In this document: positions 62,321 to 64,000 of the stretch, piece after piece | How the letters are laid out: the number at the start of each line of letters is the position of its first letter | How positions within the stretch are numbered: position 1 is the first letter of the stretch | From: Verpa conica | Taxonomy: Eukaryota; Ascomycota; Pezizomycetes; Pezizales; Morchellaceae | Length of the DNA: 64,000 nt | Assembly (NCBI GenBank): GCA_033030425.1 | Contig: JAUFSD010000011.1 | Span: forward strand, 248,001-312,000 | Direction of reading: 5' to 3' | Position numbers and translations under genes: made by a program | Notes under the pieces: generated by a model | What the model was told of the DNA's origin: nothing | Database searches by the model: none | The model's input: the letters and a program-made list of their open reading frames with translations, nothing else

Positions 62321-64000
62321 TTTATTTACGCATTAGAAGTCTAGAATTAAGGGTAAATGAGGGACTCTCTGCAAATTTTCAATATTTCATGTTATTCTAT
62401 ATTGCTATCCCGGTGTTTCCTTTTTTTGTTTTTTAGCTTGACTTTATATTATAGGGGTATCCTTAGTTTCCTTTTTGTCACCCTTTCAGTATACATAACT
62501 TTAAATTTTAATCCAGTAATATACTTGGATATTTATTAGGTGCCACTAGGTTGTAACCGCAAGCGGGACAGAGTAAATTTACTGTCTCAGCCGTTGCCGC
62601 TGTCCCGGGATTATATTCAGTGAACCTTGAAGTACCTAAACGCCAAAGTCAGAAGAATGACATATCATCGAGTGACGATCTATGCCCGATGCATTAAGTG
62701 GCAACCTTACCTATCCCGGTTGCTTCACAGCGGATCACTCGCAGCACACAGCCGAACGGATGTTATCCTGAAATCTTCTGCACACCAATCAAACTATACC
62801 CCCCCGCAGGCTAATTTCTATCGATAATAGTGGCTTGACAAGGAAGGCCTGGTGAAGGATTATAACACTGTTGACAAGTGGGTACCCTCGGCTTGACTGT
62901 TCTATTATGTTGGCCACTTGAACGTGGCATGATTCTTGTATTATATATATATTTTACACATGTAGCTTTTCCCTTTGAAGAGGTACATGTAGGTAGATAC
63001 ATACCGCTTGGAGTACCCTACGAAGGATGGTCTTTCGGACATTCCCCCCTTTTGTTGGAAAGAACTAACTCATCGCCTGACACAAGTTCGCCTCTTTGTT
63101 TTCTGTTCCATTCTTTCTTTTTGTGATGTGATGAGGTTATCTATTAGACAATGTCGCAAAAGGAGAGAAACTTTTCCAACAAAAACACCTCGGCAGAGTT
63201 TACCGACCGGCCTGTGTGTCTGCCGCGTGAGTGACTCAAGGAACCACTAGACACTTGGATCCTTGGTTGAACAGAGACAGCAACCCTCACTCTTGCAGGC
63301 ATCGGGGGGTTATTGTATGTACCTTGGTGGCGGGAATTTAACCCCGCGCTGGTGGAATGTCTCCCCCCCCCTTTCTTCCTACTAAACTTCGTCTATCGAA
63401 ACCAAACGAGTTTTTTTTATATTTGTATATATATGACGAATTCTAGCCACCCCCCCTCCCCTCCCCTCTCAGCCGTATCTTGTATCTGTTTTATAGGTGT
63501 ATCGCCCAAAGTAATTATTAGAACAATACGTTCCAAGTAACCAAGTCGTGAGTGAGAAAGTCGTGGACATATCAAGTTCCCTCTCCCCTCGTGTAACGCG
63601 CGGCTCATACTCGCTACCCCCTGCCAAGCCACCCACTGATTCGTTGACGTGCGCAGAAGATGAAACGAAGCGACCCGTCTGTTACGTTTTTCTTCTTCTC
63701 AGTGTATGCGCTGGTGGATTACCCATATATGTACATACATACCCGAGGGGGGAAGGGTTTATCGCTGCAGTGGTCCGTGGTGGAGATTCACTTCCGTTGA
63801 ATGGATGCGTTTAATCAATGAAAGAAAGTAATTTACAAGCTTGAAATATAAGGGGGGGAGGCAAACAAACAAAAAAACCAAGGATCTTGAAAAAAAAAAA
63901 GCCTTTCCTTCCTACTCTTTTCTGTCGTACACAAAGAAGAATATCTCGGTCTGTGCTGCCATGTTATTCAGAGAGGGAGGGGGGGATGACCTTGTCACTT
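62321..64000. other. 3' flank of the helicase gene, no further gene seen
   Basis: AT-rich DNA with low-complexity runs. A self-complementary patch at about 62564-62610 (GCGGGACAGAGTAAATTTAC, mirrored by CTGTCTC and GCTGTCCCGG) can form a hairpin and might be a MITE remnant. The ORFs here lack domains. The last kilobase may hold the promoter of a gene outside the window. Confidence 0.55.

Overview
The window is nuclear DNA of a filamentous ascomycete (Pezizomycotina). The real genes carry short GT-AG introns (48-131 bp) with RCTRAY-type branch points. The families are fungal: two Zn2Cys6 regulators, a fungal patatin-like protein, a GH13 alpha-glucosidase, and an NF-X1 finger helicase. Genes are sparse, and AT-rich intergenic DNA is full of small terminal-inverted-repeat elements and decayed duplications. 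A repeat-rich genome such as a truffle or other Pezizomycetes would fit, but that is inference; no species marker is present.

Left (1-9 kb): a patatin-like gene on the minus strand (2689-4874) whose nucleophile serine codon reads glycine, surrounded by miniature inverted-repeat elements. A small two-exon membrane-protein gene follows at 7730-8249.

Middle (9-36 kb): a gene-poor region built from diverged tandem duplications (about 10.8-20.3 kb) and transposon relics. It holds further small minus-strand genes (10978-11411, 13453-13829, 18359-18706, 24151-24639). These share one layout: a first exon ending in a single membrane helix plus a basic or Trp-rich tail, an 80-95 bp intron, then a short hydrophilic second exon. 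The members at 7730 and 24151 also share a C-terminal motif around HYHISI. A decayed NACHT-ankyrin (NLR-type) gene lies at about 26.9-28.8 kb. Large inverted-repeat elements sit at 29.0-29.8 kb and 32.2-33.3 kb.

Right-centre (36.7-42.5 kb): a maltose/isomaltose utilisation pair. A cytosolic GH13 alpha-glucosidase (seven exons, 608 aa) lies next to a MAL-activator-like Zn2Cys6 regulator (three exons, 558 aa). Upstream of the glucosidase are six CGG half-sites with exact 11-bp periodicity, i.e. five consecutive CGG-N8-CGG sites, the form bound by AmyR-type regulators.

Right (42.5-64 kb): a short Zn2Cys6 protein with an XlnR-like DNA-binding domain and no regulatory domain (47666-48623); an intronless CCHC zinc-knuckle protein (52481-52957); and an eight-exon, 2069-aa NF-X1 finger helicase of the ZNFX1/Hrr1 type (55733-62320), linked in other organisms to RNA silencing. 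All splice models were made by eye from frame continuity, domain continuity and splice consensus. No tRNA, rRNA or CRISPR array was seen.
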